This document shows positions 53,701 through 64,000 of a DNA stretch of 64,000 nt, piece by piece. How positions within the stretch are numbered: the first letter of the stretch is position 1; every line of letters starts with the position of its first letter. A model generated the notes under the pieces. It ran no database searches. It was not told the origin of the DNA and saw only the letters and a list, made by a program, of their open reading frames with translations. Origin of the DNA: Chelydra serpentina (lineage: Eukaryota; Chordata; Testudines; Chelydridae); the NCBI GenBank assembly GCA_037349315.1, contig JBAIAC010000040.1:13906001-13970000 (forward strand). Direction: 5' to 3'. The position numbers and the translations under genes were made by a program.

Positions 53701-54919
53701 GTTGATAGTGCAATTATGTGGATAAGGCTAATGACTTCATATGTAATTCATTGTCTGTCTTGTAGCTCTGCAAATTGGTGGTTGACAGTGTTGTATAGTT
53801 GTGTGATATGAGAAGTAATCATGTGATATATTTCAGTTACAATAACTAATGATGTCATTTTTAAAATATGTAAGGAATCTGGTTACTACTTAGGCTTCAA
53901 ACCAGTATAGATCACTGTATTTTTCTTGCTTTTATCCAATCTTGTGCATGAGCAAAGATGTAAGTGTAGTCAGTGCGGCTCTAGTCTTGCTATGTATCTC
54001 AGAATCAATCACTGTGTTGAAATTGTAACAGGGCTGGGGTGCTGAGAATTTAAAGGAGAGCGGGTCTCGTGGAAGGTCAAATTAAATGAAAATGTTAGGC
54101 TTCCTAATTCTGGCCACTAAGTTCCACCCCTAGCATGTTATGAAAAGGTAATGTGAAAGGAAAAATCAGTAAAGGAGAGTTTATAGGATGCAGTTTATCA
54201 GTTGCTTGTAATTATTTCAGGTTAATTTTAAGCCCCATTGTCATGGGGTGGAAATTAACGTGCAGATGATCTAGGCAGGCATCATCAAACCAGTCTTAAA
54301 ACATTGATTTGTGAAATTATAGAAAAGCCACACACAGGTCTAGATACAGACCCAAATAATTAACATGTTGCATTATATTTCTTATGGGGTAATGCAACAA
54401 AATAAAAAGGGAAAAAGGGGCAATGGGGGATCTTTCCTAGCCTAGGAAGTGAATGAACATGTTGAGACAGAGATCATAGGGCTTCACTAAGCCATATCTT
54501 CATACCTTGACCTTATGATGATGACTGGTGCCTTGCACCCACACTCAGCAGTCATCTGAGGAGTTTTACAAATATTTGTTGTGCTAGATGGGGGTTGCAA
54601 TGCATGAGCTGAGGTCTTTCACTTGAGGCCAGCTGACCTGCTTTCTTTTCAGGGGATAGGGGAAGTCCCAAGCCCTGCAGCTGCTTCCCCTACATCCAGC
54701 CCTCAATGCACTCTGCCTTGTATTTGGCCATGGCCCTAAAGCCATTGACCGCAGCAATGACTATAGCAATAGCACTATGGCGAAGGTGTTTCCTAAGACC
54801 CCCAATGCACTGGCATTACTAGCATAATGCTTCCTGTACAGATGTGCCATGAGAAACAGGGATATTGTGTGTACACAGTGCAAGACAAACCTCCATTTAT
54901 GGATCTGAGAGTTAGAAGT

Positions 54920-55025
54920 GGCGGGATCCATTCCAGACTCTGCCATTAACTCTCTGTGCCCCCTTGGGGAAGTCCCTTGACTTACTGATACCTCAGTTTT
55001 GCATATGAGAAATGGGGAGAAAGCT
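54920..55025 (+). repeat. MIR-like SINE fragment
   Basis: CCAGACTCTGCCATTAACT, CCTTGGGGAAGTCCCTTGA and CCTCAGTTTTGCATATGAGA follow the MIR core in order. Confidence 0.65.
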
Positions 55026-55149
55026 GCTGACTGCCCTCCCTTTGTAAAGGGGGGGGGGGTTAGCCCTGAGGAGTGCAATGTCAATGGATTCGTCCTTAGG
55101 CTGCCCTTAGACCATTGCACCTGCCTTCATCCCCTGGGGCTGGGGCCTG

Positions 55150-56150
55150 GAAAGTTCTTGAGTTTAGTCCCAGGGAACAGCTAGTTTGGAAGGGGAAGAT
55201 TTCCCTGCCTCTCGCCCCACCGAGCCGGTGCTGGGGTTTTCTCAGCAGCCCCGAGCCCTCCCCTGTGGAGGCAGCCGGGCTACGGGGGCGCAGCTCCCAG
55301 GTGGCCCCTGCCCCGCAGCAGCCGCCGCGCTGTGGTTCCCCGCCGCGGCCTGAGGGGGGCGCAGCCCGCCCGGCTTTCCCCGCGTGCTCCCGGTGCCGAG
55401 AGTGAGGGAATGCCTGCGAGCGGGGAAGGAAGTGGCCGCGCTCTGCAGCAGTGGGCAAGGCTCGCGCTGGGAGAGGAGGCTGCCAGCCGGGTCCGTGTCG
55501 CCGCCGAGGGGCCCGGGGGAGAGCCGGGGCGCCCCTCCTCCCCCCACAGCCGCGGCAAGAGCCCTGCCAGGCGGCTGCCTGGCCCGCCCTCGCCGGGGAT
55601 TATGCGAGAGGGAAGCGGGCAGGTCGGCAGCCCGCTCCTGGTAGCCGGGGACAGCAGCCGCCGAGCGAGCGCTGGGGCCGCGGCCGGCGGAGGAGCCGCA
55701 GCCGGTGCGTGGGGCGGGGGGGGGAGAAGCCGCCTCCCAGGGCAGGCGCTGCTGCGCGCGGGGGCCCCTCATCGCGGCGCGGGGAGGCGCCGGGGCCGGC
55801 CTAGGCCGTTGGAGCCGGAGGGGGCGGCCGGCCCCGTGGCGACGCGGCTGTTCTGAGGGGCGCGCTCCGGCCTGGCTGCGGTGCGCGGGGGGCCGGGCCG
55901 CCCCGCCGGCTGGCTGAGGGGCGTGTGGCGCAGGCTCTGGGCTGGGAGCGGGGTGGGTCCCCGGGGGCTGTGGGCTCAGCCCCCAGCCCGGGCAGCGGCG
56001 GGATAATGCGGGGGGCAGCAGGTGGCTGGACAGGCCCCCTGCGGGGCACCGCTCCCAGGGGGATTCACGTCTCTCTCCTCCGGGCGCCAAAGCCCATTGA
56101 CCTGGGCGTGGGGAGGGATGAGTGTCCCCCCTTCCGCTCAGCTACACGGG
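55150..56150 (+). promoter_or_regulatory. PITPNM2: CpG island, probable PITPNM2 promoter and non-coding first exon
   Basis: About 1 kb of very GC- and CpG-rich DNA begins and ends abruptly, which marks a promoter. Overlapping long frames on both strands are GC artefacts. A GCCG|GTGCGTGGGG donor-like site lies at 55703, among others. In mammals PITPNM2 lies just beyond the MPHOSPH9 3' end on the same strand, with an untranslated first exon and a long first intron. The gene name is inferred from that order only; no PITPNM2 coding sequence is in the window. Confidence 0.5.
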
Positions 56151-57471
56151 CGTGAGTGTGGGTCCCTGCAGGGAGCGAGTTTCGCCTTCCACCAGCTGTT
56201 TCGGGGGAGGGGGGTGTTTACAGTTTAAAGTTTCTCAAGCTGGTCAATTCTGATTTATTAGCGTGACCCAATTGTGGATGGGAAAGCTACCTACCCCCTG
56301 GGTTGCTAAGAAACAACCTCTTCAAGCTGCTGCCCAGACTCCTGCATTAATGGTCACTTCTGTGCCCGCAGATCCAGTGTCGTGCTGGTTATTACTACAA
56401 AGAAACCTTTCAGAGCGATCGGGGGGGGGGGGGGTTGTTTTTCTTTTAAATGTACTTGACGCATGGACACGTCTGTCCTAGAGACAACATTGTTTTGTTA
56501 TGTGCACTGACAGCCTGTCTAACATGGATTTCTTCTGGTGCTATAGTTAGCAACGCAGGGCTGGTAATGCACAGTAAGAGCGGGCTGGAAGGATAATACA
56601 AGTCACTTGCTGTTTCCAACTAAGTATTGCTAGAACTCTTCTCTGTTTTAACCCCCCCTGTGGCAAACAGGGTGTTTTGCTAGCAAAAAGTTTCCTATGT
56701 AAATGAGGCGGCATGGTAGGAAAGATAGGTTTGTTGTAATATAATAAAAACAGTCTAAGAGCTGCCACAATAACAGTTCTGTTTTATAGAAAAATGAACT
56801 GTTCATGATCTAGTTAAAGTAACCCATAAATATCCTAAAATGTGTATTTTTCTTGTTTGCTGGCTACTTGTGCAGAGTGGCTTTCTTCTTAATTTTAGGC
56901 TGTAATTTGAATACATTGTCTGAGGAGATATTTGTGGTTGAAAATATGAGGTAGCAGGTGTACCTGCCTCTTGTTTCAAACCAGCAAATGGAACATTTTA
57001 GGTAGTTCATGTACTTGATGTGGATGAAATATTGCTGGGCTTCAGGGATACCACCCTGCTAGACTTTAAGGGTCATATCATTTTAATGCTAACATTTATT
57101 GTAAGCATGTGATTTATTTACCTTTGACCATAATCTTAAACTCATGACTTGAAGGTTAGGTTTTTGGTTTGTTTTTTTTGTAAGTGAATTTAGCCCTACC
57201 AAAGGTGTCAGATTTGACATCCCTGGAGACTTCACTCTGCTCATCCCTAGAGCAGGTACAGCACAGGTTGTGACAGCACAAGCTTCCCTGTGACACTTGT
57301 TAACTCTGACCTGGCTGGATCGCTTCTAGGGATGGAAGGGCAGATCTGTCTCAATCCCATTTCAATTCTAACCTCTCTGCTGAAGGTCTCCAGCTAGTGG
57401 GCTGACTTTCAGGACAAGGGCACTTTTCAAATTGAAATGGAGCTGTGACCACCAGCTGGGTTCACATAATC

Positions 57472-57805
57472 CAGGGGTTCTCAAACTTCATTGCACCGTG
57501 ATCCCCTTATGACAACAAAAAGTACTACATGACCCCAGGAGGGGGAACCGAAGCCTGAGCCTTTGCTGAGCCCCGCTGCCCCTGGTAGGGAGGCCAAAGC
57601 CCTCCAGCCTGGGCAGAAGCCCTTTGGCTTTGGCCCTGGGCGTTGGAGTTTGGGCTTTGGACAAACAAACTTTGTCCCCAAGTGATCTGGCTTGGGCTTC
57701 AGCCCCGGCTCTGGCCCTAATAAGTCTAATGCCAGCCCTGGCGACCTCATTAAAACGGGGTCGTGACCCTCTTTGGGGTCCTGACCCACAGTTTGAAAAT
57801 TGCTG
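57472..57805. mobile_element. hAT-like non-autonomous element (CAGGGGTTCTCAAAC ends)
   Basis: CAGGGGTTCTCAAACTT at the left; the complement of the right end is CAGCAATTTTCAAACTG. Flanks ACATAATC and ATGTAATC agree at 6 of 8, an old 8-bp duplication. The interior is rich in CCCTGG/CCAAAG palindromes. Confidence 0.82.
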
Positions 57806-57830
57806 ATGTAATCTATAAAAGAGTCACCAG

Positions 57831-58078
57831 ATAGAATCATAGAAATGTAGGACTGGAAGGGACCTCAGTTGGTCTTGTCCACTCCCCTGCACTGATGAAG
57901 GACTAATTATTATCTAGACATTCCTGTCAAGTGTTTGTCTAACTTTAAAAATCTCCAATGACGAAAGAATCCATAACCTCCATAGGTAATTTGTTCCAGT
58001 GCTTAACTACCCTGACAGTTAGGAATTTTTTCCTAATATCTAACCTAAATCTCCCTTGCTGCAGTTTAAGCTGCTTTG
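57831..58078 (-). mobile_element. CR1 LINE 3' fragment
   Basis: ATAGAATCATAGAAATGTAG, GGACTGGAAGGGACCTC and later AATTTGTTCCAGTGCTTAAC, CCCTGACAGTTAGGAA and TCCTAATATCTAACCTAAAT are the CR1 3' end in antisense, including its ATTCTATG terminal microsatellite. Confidence 0.9.
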
Positions 58079-58399
58079 TCCCAAGCCATTCCCTCTGCAA
58101 TCTGACTTGGCTTCCCCCTCTGGGAAGAGAGGTGGAAGGGGCTTCCCCCCTCAGGGATCTGATTCTCTGGTTATTCGAGTGTTAGAGCACCTGCATGGAG
58201 GGAGGGGGAAAGCGCCTGCTTGCTACTCTTTGCAAAGGGGCTCTAAAGAGATCCGCTGGCTGCTCCTCCATCCACCTGCAAGGATTATGGACTGAAATTG
58301 CAATATTCCCTGACAGCCTGGAGAGCTTTTGGACCTGCGTGTGTATATCCTCCCCATGGAACTGCACTGGTATGATTTGGCAGCATCAATAATGAGGCT

Positions 58400-58575
58400 T
58401 TATAGAATGCTGTTTATCCATAGCTCACAAAGGAGGCTAAGACATTACTATCCATAATTAGGGAAACAGAGGACAGCTGACTTGCTCAAGATTGTGCCAT
58501 ACACCCATGGCAGGACTGGAAATAGAACCCAAGTCTCTGGTCTCCTACTTCAGTGCCCTCTCCAGAGTCCCATGC
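58400..58575 (-). repeat. MIR-like SINE fragment, antisense
   Basis: GGAAACAGAGGACAGCTGAC, CTTGCTCAAGATTGTGCC and CAGGACTGGAAATAGAACCC, then AAGTCTCTGGTCTCC, is the antisense MIR body. Confidence 0.65.
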
Positions 58576-60552
58576 TGCCTCCTGAAGATGGGCTGATTTT
58601 ATTTCATTCTACTTTGGCATATTCGTGACTTTTTAATATAAACTTTATAAATATATAATCACTGCATTTAAAACAAAATCCTGTTCACTGATTCCAACTC
58701 TGTAGAGTCCATTCCATGTGTCTTGGTTTTGCAGTACAGTGCAATAAAATGTAAATTGATGCATGTGCTCAACTCCAAATATGTGAGTAGTCCCATTAAA
58801 GTCGAGTGGGACTGTGCAGCCTTGTAAGCACAGGGGTTTAGTAATTAGTATGCACTGACTTGATTTCAAATTTGAATAATGTAAACTCATAAAATTCCCT
58901 CTCCCTTTATTGCTTGATGACCCCCCTTTCCATCCCTGATCCTTGATCCTCTGGAATATTTTTATCATGTTTATTTCTGCCATGTCTGTTTTGTGCGCCT
59001 GAGTAATAGAAGAAGATTGATTGTGTTACAAAACACAACACTAGCTTCTAAGTGATTTTTCAACTCTTGAATAGTAGGCTGCTGTTTTTGGGAATGCACC
59101 ATTCTGTCCCTTCACAGACCTCATACCTGATATGTTCAATTGATCTTTGTATGGCTGGTTATTTTAATGGTTGACCAGTTCATGGGCTTGTCCCAGAGTA
59201 ACTGGATGGCTGAAAAGCCTCAGCATGAAATACAAAGTGAAGAATAGCTAAGCATGACAGAAGAATGGCCAGAGATCAGTTCTCTCTTGCGGTTCTACGT
59301 TGCAATGCTTCTTTACAATACTGTTGATGTATTCCGATCATGATAGCATCTCAAAGAGAGAGAGAGAGGTGTGAGCAAATGACTGAGGCTTAGGGGTTAA
59401 AAATGTGGCTTGTTACGTGTCTTACCTTTGATAGAGCAGAATCCTGTTAGGATGTTAATTTGCATTAATCATATTTAAGTTTCCATAACTAACTTTTAAT
59501 TAAAGCATGGTTGATACCAGCTTAATGAATGTACGTATGCTAGGCCATCTGCATGAATAAAAATTGTTTTTAATTCCCTTACTATTCCCTTTATGGCCCC
59601 TTAGATGCTTTTTGTGGCCATTTAAACAGCATATGGTAGCAGCTGTTCATCTTTTTAATATAACTTTTTTGCATCTGTGTTCAAGAAACAAGAATTATAT
59701 AAATAAACAACTATCTCATGTCTTTAAAAATATTTTTTAAGTAACTTGTAACATGAAAAGGGGGTAAATTATGTCTAGGTGCGTGTATGAGAAAATGTTA
59801 CCTAATTTAGGACCTGATCCAAAGCCAGCTGAAGTTAATGGAGAGCCTTTTTGTTGACTTCAGTAGGCTTTGGATCAGCAGTGCTTTAACTGTTTTGCTG
59901 AGTAGAGGTGGATTGTTCAGTCTTAATGCACTCTGATCCTAAATCTCCTCTTATTTACAGTAACTTTTCACTAGAGTAACTCTAATGACTTCAGTAGAGT
60001 TAATCCTGATTTACACCTCGGTTAGTGAGAGCAGAATGAAGACCTCAGAGAGTGATTTTTGGATTGTAGTTTATTTAATGGGCATCTTTCACCAAAACAA
60101 TAATTTCTGATACAATAGCCCTGTTATTTTGGATTTACTTCGGACAGCATATTTGAATGTCTTCAGTGTTATGCATCGAACAGCCCAAACGTTTATTGTG
60201 AGTTGCCATCTGGTATGTGGGAGATTTATGCAACTGCTAATTTTAGTTAACAACCAATTTAGAAAGACTGTGTTTTAGCCTGTTGAGAAATGCTAAAAAG
60301 TTGCAAGTGAAAGTGGGATCTTTTGGGGTTTAATTATTTTATTGATTTGCCTTTTTAATTTGAAATCTGTATCGCTTCTGAGAGTTTTTCTCTAATGTAA
60401 CATCACATCTTCCAGGTAAGCTCATTTATCTGGTCCCAAACAGGTTTTTTTTTGTTAGAATTACAGACTTCAGTAAAAAAAATCTGTCCTATTGTGATTT
60501 CGACATAATCTTATAGCTAACTAGCCACACTATGTATTTTAACAAACTGTTA

Positions 60553-60642
60553 TCATAGAATCATAGAATCATAGAATCTCAGGGTTGGAAGGGACCTCAG
60601 GAGGTCATCTAGTCCAACCCCCTGCTCAAAGCAGGACCAACC
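60553..60642 (-). mobile_element. CR1 LINE 3' tail
   Basis: Three ATCATAGA repeats, then AGGGTTGGAAGGGACCTCAG, GAGGTCATCTAGTCCAACC and CCCTGCTCAAAGCAGGACCA. Little diverged, so a recent or well preserved 3' end, truncated to 90 bases. Confidence 0.93.
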
Positions 60643-61992
60643 CCAATGTGAGGGCCTGATTCAAGAGCTGCAGAGTAAAACAGTGCTCTTTATAGTGTAG
60701 GGTGGTAGCTGCTGTTTATTTTTTTCTGAATCTAGCATGGCTCATTACTGTGAATTTGTGAGAATGCAATAATATGTTTTAGAACCAGTACAATCCACTG
60801 GGAAATATTTCTTAACCTGTCACTTTTCCTTTTAAGCTTTCTATCAAAAATGCATTTTTCTTATGTGAATTGTTTTAAATTAACCATTTTCTCTAATTTG
60901 TGAATTTTTCCTCTTCTAATTAATTTTGAAGCTGATTTGTATAGAGGAGGAGTGCAATCAGTGTTTCTATTTAAAAAAAACAAAAATTAGTGAAAGACAG
61001 TGTTTTTCAGGCCCAGATTTCAGGTTTTGTAAACAAAGAAGTGTTTTGCAAATCCCAATATGAATAGAATGTAGTTATGAAACTGAGGGGGACTGGAGTG
61101 GAGAGAATAAAATTAAACCTGCATTTGTTTATAACTTTTCCCAGGCAATGTTGGGAATCCAAGTACAACAACATTGTACTACGGCAGGATAATCTGAAAT
61201 TGAAACTTTCTATAAATGCAAAGTGTATTTGACTAGTCCAGTTTCAGTGTCTAAGTTAAGTGTGGTGCCAGCTGTAAACAAACAACATAAATAGTGAACA
61301 ATCTATTTTTGTAAAATTATTACAATTTTAATAATGTAAGGTGGGATTTTCAAAAATATTTAGCATCAGCTTCCTTCGGCTCCCTTTAAAGTCCACAGGA
61401 GTTTTACCCAATAGAGGTGTTAAGTCAGTGCAAAGAGCTCCTGAAAATTCTACTTATTAAGTATCAGTAACATGGGCAATGAGGTTAATACGTGTAACTA
61501 TCTGAATAGTGCCTCTTTAGTGAGTTGCACTGAGGGAACTGGGAAACAGTGTGAAAATACACCAGGTCTTACCATGGATGATCCTGGCTTCTGGTGGATC
61601 ACCTAAGATCTACAGGTTTCAGGAGTCAAATCTCCTTTCCATTCTGCAGGGGACAAAGGGCTACAGGGTTAAGTGGTTTGGAGCCCTTGTGATCACCCTC
61701 TGTACAATGACAGATTTCGCCCAGAGAGGAGGATGGAAGGATTCTCCTTGTCAGAGGATAAATAGTGAAGGAATGTGCCACAGAGAAAAAGGTAACCGAG
61801 CTTGAAAATGTGTTTGCAAGCTCCATCAATGAAAAGTAGGAAGAATCCAATAAACTTAGAGCTAAAACACCCCCTGGAGAATACTTGGCAATACCTGAGG
61901 AAATCCATGCAGGAAGATATTTCTGACTTTGAATGAAGGCCTCTTTTAGGGCTGAGCCTCATTGCATGTTGCTCTTCTCCATACAGTCCAGT

Positions 61993-62357
61993 CAGGGGAG
62001 GATTAGGGTTTTGTGGGGCTCTGCACCACAGCAAGTGGGGGCCCCATCCCTTCCGGCTGCAGTACCTTCCCACCCCCGATGCTCCTGGTGGGGAGTGGGT
62101 CGGGGCATGGGGGCTCGCCCCGCTCCACCCGCCCCCCCCCCCCGCACTGGGTGAAGTGGGGAAAACCCTCACCCTCTGACCCACTCCCCGGCAGGAGCGC
62201 CGGGCGGAGCAGGGCAAGCCCCTGACCCAGCTCCCCGCCTCGAGCGTCCGGTGGGCAGAGTGGGTTGGGGTGCAGGGGCACCCATTTTTATGGGGTCCCC
62301 CAGTTGGCAGGTCTCCTGGGCACGAGCCCCACTGGTCCAGTGGCTAATCCGCCACTG
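61993..62357. mobile_element. hAT-like non-autonomous element (CAGGGGAGGATTAG ends)
   Basis: The left end CAGGGGAGGATTAGG and complementary right end CAGTGGCGGATTAGC are flanked by AGTCCAGT and AATCCAGT (7 of 8 identical). The interior is GC-rich with C homopolymers. No intact transposase. Confidence 0.85.
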
Positions 62358-64000
62358 AATCCAGTTATCTGTAGATCTTCATAAAGGAGAGCAGGGAGGG
62401 ATGCTGTGTAACAGTAATAGCTGGCATTGCTGGTATACGGTGCCTTTTCATCTAAGGTTCCTGAGGGATTTGATGAATGTTGACTAACCACTGTGCTGCA
62501 CAACACCTCTTTATGTTCAGAACAGTATGCATGAGTATCACTTCCTCTGCCACTAAGTTGCAGCTGCCTCCTGTGATGGGCATGTCAGGTGTATGAGAGT
62601 GTGCAGCAGCAAAACAGTTGAGGACAGGAATTGACTGAATATTTTAGCCAATACGACTGTGGGTAGAATGCAGTTGTCTGAGCTGGAATATGGGCAGCAG
62701 GTCAGGGTTACCCATGCTCTTATAAAAGAGCAGTAGGATCTTTGAATGACCATGTGTCATTAGGACTTCAGTTTTTGCATCTCTTCCCAACTCAGTTGCG
62801 GCTCAAGGGTTCCAAATGAACTGCTTCTGGACTGTATTCCTGCTTTGATGCTGCAACCAAAATGTTTTGCTCAGATGAGTCCGACAAGGCTATAAGATCA
62901 GGAATCCTCAACCTTGTGGACAGTGAGATGCCCACCAATGAGAAAAATGTAAGGAGTCGGGTATCCTGCTTAGTTTTGGAAGAGTTACACAGATTCCATT
63001 TGGTCTTGCATGGTGTTTAGACAGCTGTGTTCAGTCAGGGCCATGAGAGTACTAACAGGAGGCTTTATAACCATTATGTGCACAGGGAAGGAACAGCACT
63101 TAGGCAGCTTGGAGAGAGACCTTGAATAAGATAATCAATGATGATTCACCACTAACTCTTCCCCCACCAGAGTGACTTAGCTTAGCTTTCTAGCTGAGGC
63201 CATGTACATCAGATTCCAGCTTGGAGTGAATTTTTATAGCCAATTTATAAACCTAGGTGACCAGGGGAAAAGAGAATTAGCTAATGTCCTAAATGGTGTG
63301 CTGTAGCAATCTAGAAAGGCACATCCCATCATTCTTGTACTGTCTGGAGAGGTTATAAAAGACAATAGTGAGTTAATGGTTTAAAGTTTGCAATTTGTCA
63401 TGGTGAGTGCAACTAATTTGATGGATAGAAAAACTGACTATAATTTGTTTGGATTGATTGTACTTACATAACTAATCCTTAGCTACTAGTACAAGCAAAT
63501 TATCTGATTTAACGCATACAACTGTGTCCTCGAAAGGCATTCTCTTCCAACTGTGCAGTGTCCTGCTTAGGAAGTGGGCATGTGTAACAGCACAAGCATA
63601 TGGAGGACCTTGACATACCTTAGCACTTCACTGTCGAGAGCCACTAGAAAGGCCTCGTTATCCCAAGATGTATAGGAAGAGTCAGGTCCTTGCAAGATGT
63701 TGGACGTTTCATAAGGATTTAATTCTATTTAAGTGCTTTAAAAGGATATGGGAGGATTGCAGGCTTTTATAGTACAGCCGTGGGTCACTACTCTTCAGCT
63801 TACACAATGTGTCTTGAATTGTTTAGTCATCAGGAATCTGCTCATTTGAATTGAAGTCAGTGAGTTATGCCTTCTTGGGAAAGCTTGCAGGGCTGTGGCC
63901 ATCTCTGAAGGGGTAAAGAATATTGTTGTGCCCTTGTATGTGAGTTTACACTCAGGGTCCACTCCTGCTTCCAACAGTCATTAGGAGTTTGGAATTAATA

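Larger units (their letters stand above)
49876..55149. other. Intergenic region after MPHOSPH9
   Basis: 5.3 kb without a supportable gene. Contains two fold-back elements (50115-50492 and 52521-52719), a LINE C-terminal relic (51250-51462), an old repeat-like stretch at 53340-53700 and a MIR fragment at 54920-55025. Confidence 0.6.
56150..64000 (+). other. Downstream non-coding region, probably first intron of the next gene
   Basis: 7.8 kb without a supportable coding exon. It contains a G homopolymer (56420-56434), two hAT-like elements (57472-57805, 61993-62357), two CR1 tails (57831-58078, 60553-60642), a MIR fragment (58400-58575) and several degenerate palindromes. No recognisable protein segment in any frame. 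Confidence 0.5.

Noticed and set aside
55242..56090. 282-residue minus-strand frame in the second CpG island
   Set aside because: Pro/Arg/Ala-rich with equally long frames in other phases and on the other strand; this is what high GC gives. No domain recognised.
60413..60470. Possible exon donor (CAGGTAAG) in the downstream region
   Set aside because: CCAG|GTAAGC near 60416 is a good donor match, but no open, conserved-looking sequence or acceptor precedes it within a sensible distance.
1..64000. tRNA, rRNA or microRNA genes
   Set aside because: No cloverleaf-like tRNA with intact A and B boxes and no rRNA-like block was seen. The hairpins present belong to repeats and cannot be called microRNAs without expression data.

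Overview
This is vertebrate nuclear DNA, most likely from a turtle or a close sauropsid. The two genes are broken into GT-AG exons. The introns are full of CR1 LINE tails, a Penelope-like element, RTE-type LINE remains, MIR-like SINEs, solo LTRs and many short palindromic DNA transposons of a kind I associate with turtle genomes. The lineage is inferred from repeat content and protein similarity, not from a search.

Two genes can be read with confidence. MTRFR (C12orf65, mitochondrial ribosome-rescue factor with the GGQ motif) is on the minus strand: coding exons 247-459 and 1727-2008, and a non-coding first exon ending at a strong donor at 6711. MPHOSPH9 (M-phase phosphoprotein 9, a centriole/cilium regulator) is on the plus strand: a non-coding first exon ending at 7249 and 23 coding exons from 10051 to 49315. 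They join without a frame break into 1193 codons plus stop, against about 1183 residues in human. The genes are head to head across a CpG-rich bidirectional promoter (about 6750-7500) with three NRF1-like GCGCATG motifs and a regular array of six CCAAT boxes. A 75-79 bp G-rich minisatellite (6179-6700) lies just inside MTRFR intron 1.

From 49.3 kb the window holds the MPHOSPH9 3' UTR and then intergenic DNA with two strong fold-back elements (50115-50492 and 52521-52719). A second CpG island (about 55150-56150) follows. By gene order next to MPHOSPH9 in mammals it is probably the promoter and non-coding first exon of PITPNM2 on the plus strand, with 56.2-64 kb in its first intron. No PITPNM2 coding exon is visible, so this is inference.

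The interest outside the genes is in the repeats. Three copies of one TTCGAA-rich palindromic MITE have 3-bp target duplications. Several hAT-type elements have recognisable 8-bp duplications, one of them perfect. A hAT element and a Tigger-like element lie almost end to end. A decayed RTE LINE is interrupted by a minus-strand solo LTR. A Penelope tail keeps an open GIY-YIG endonuclease frame. No CRISPR array, bacterial-type operon or clearly new biochemical system was found.
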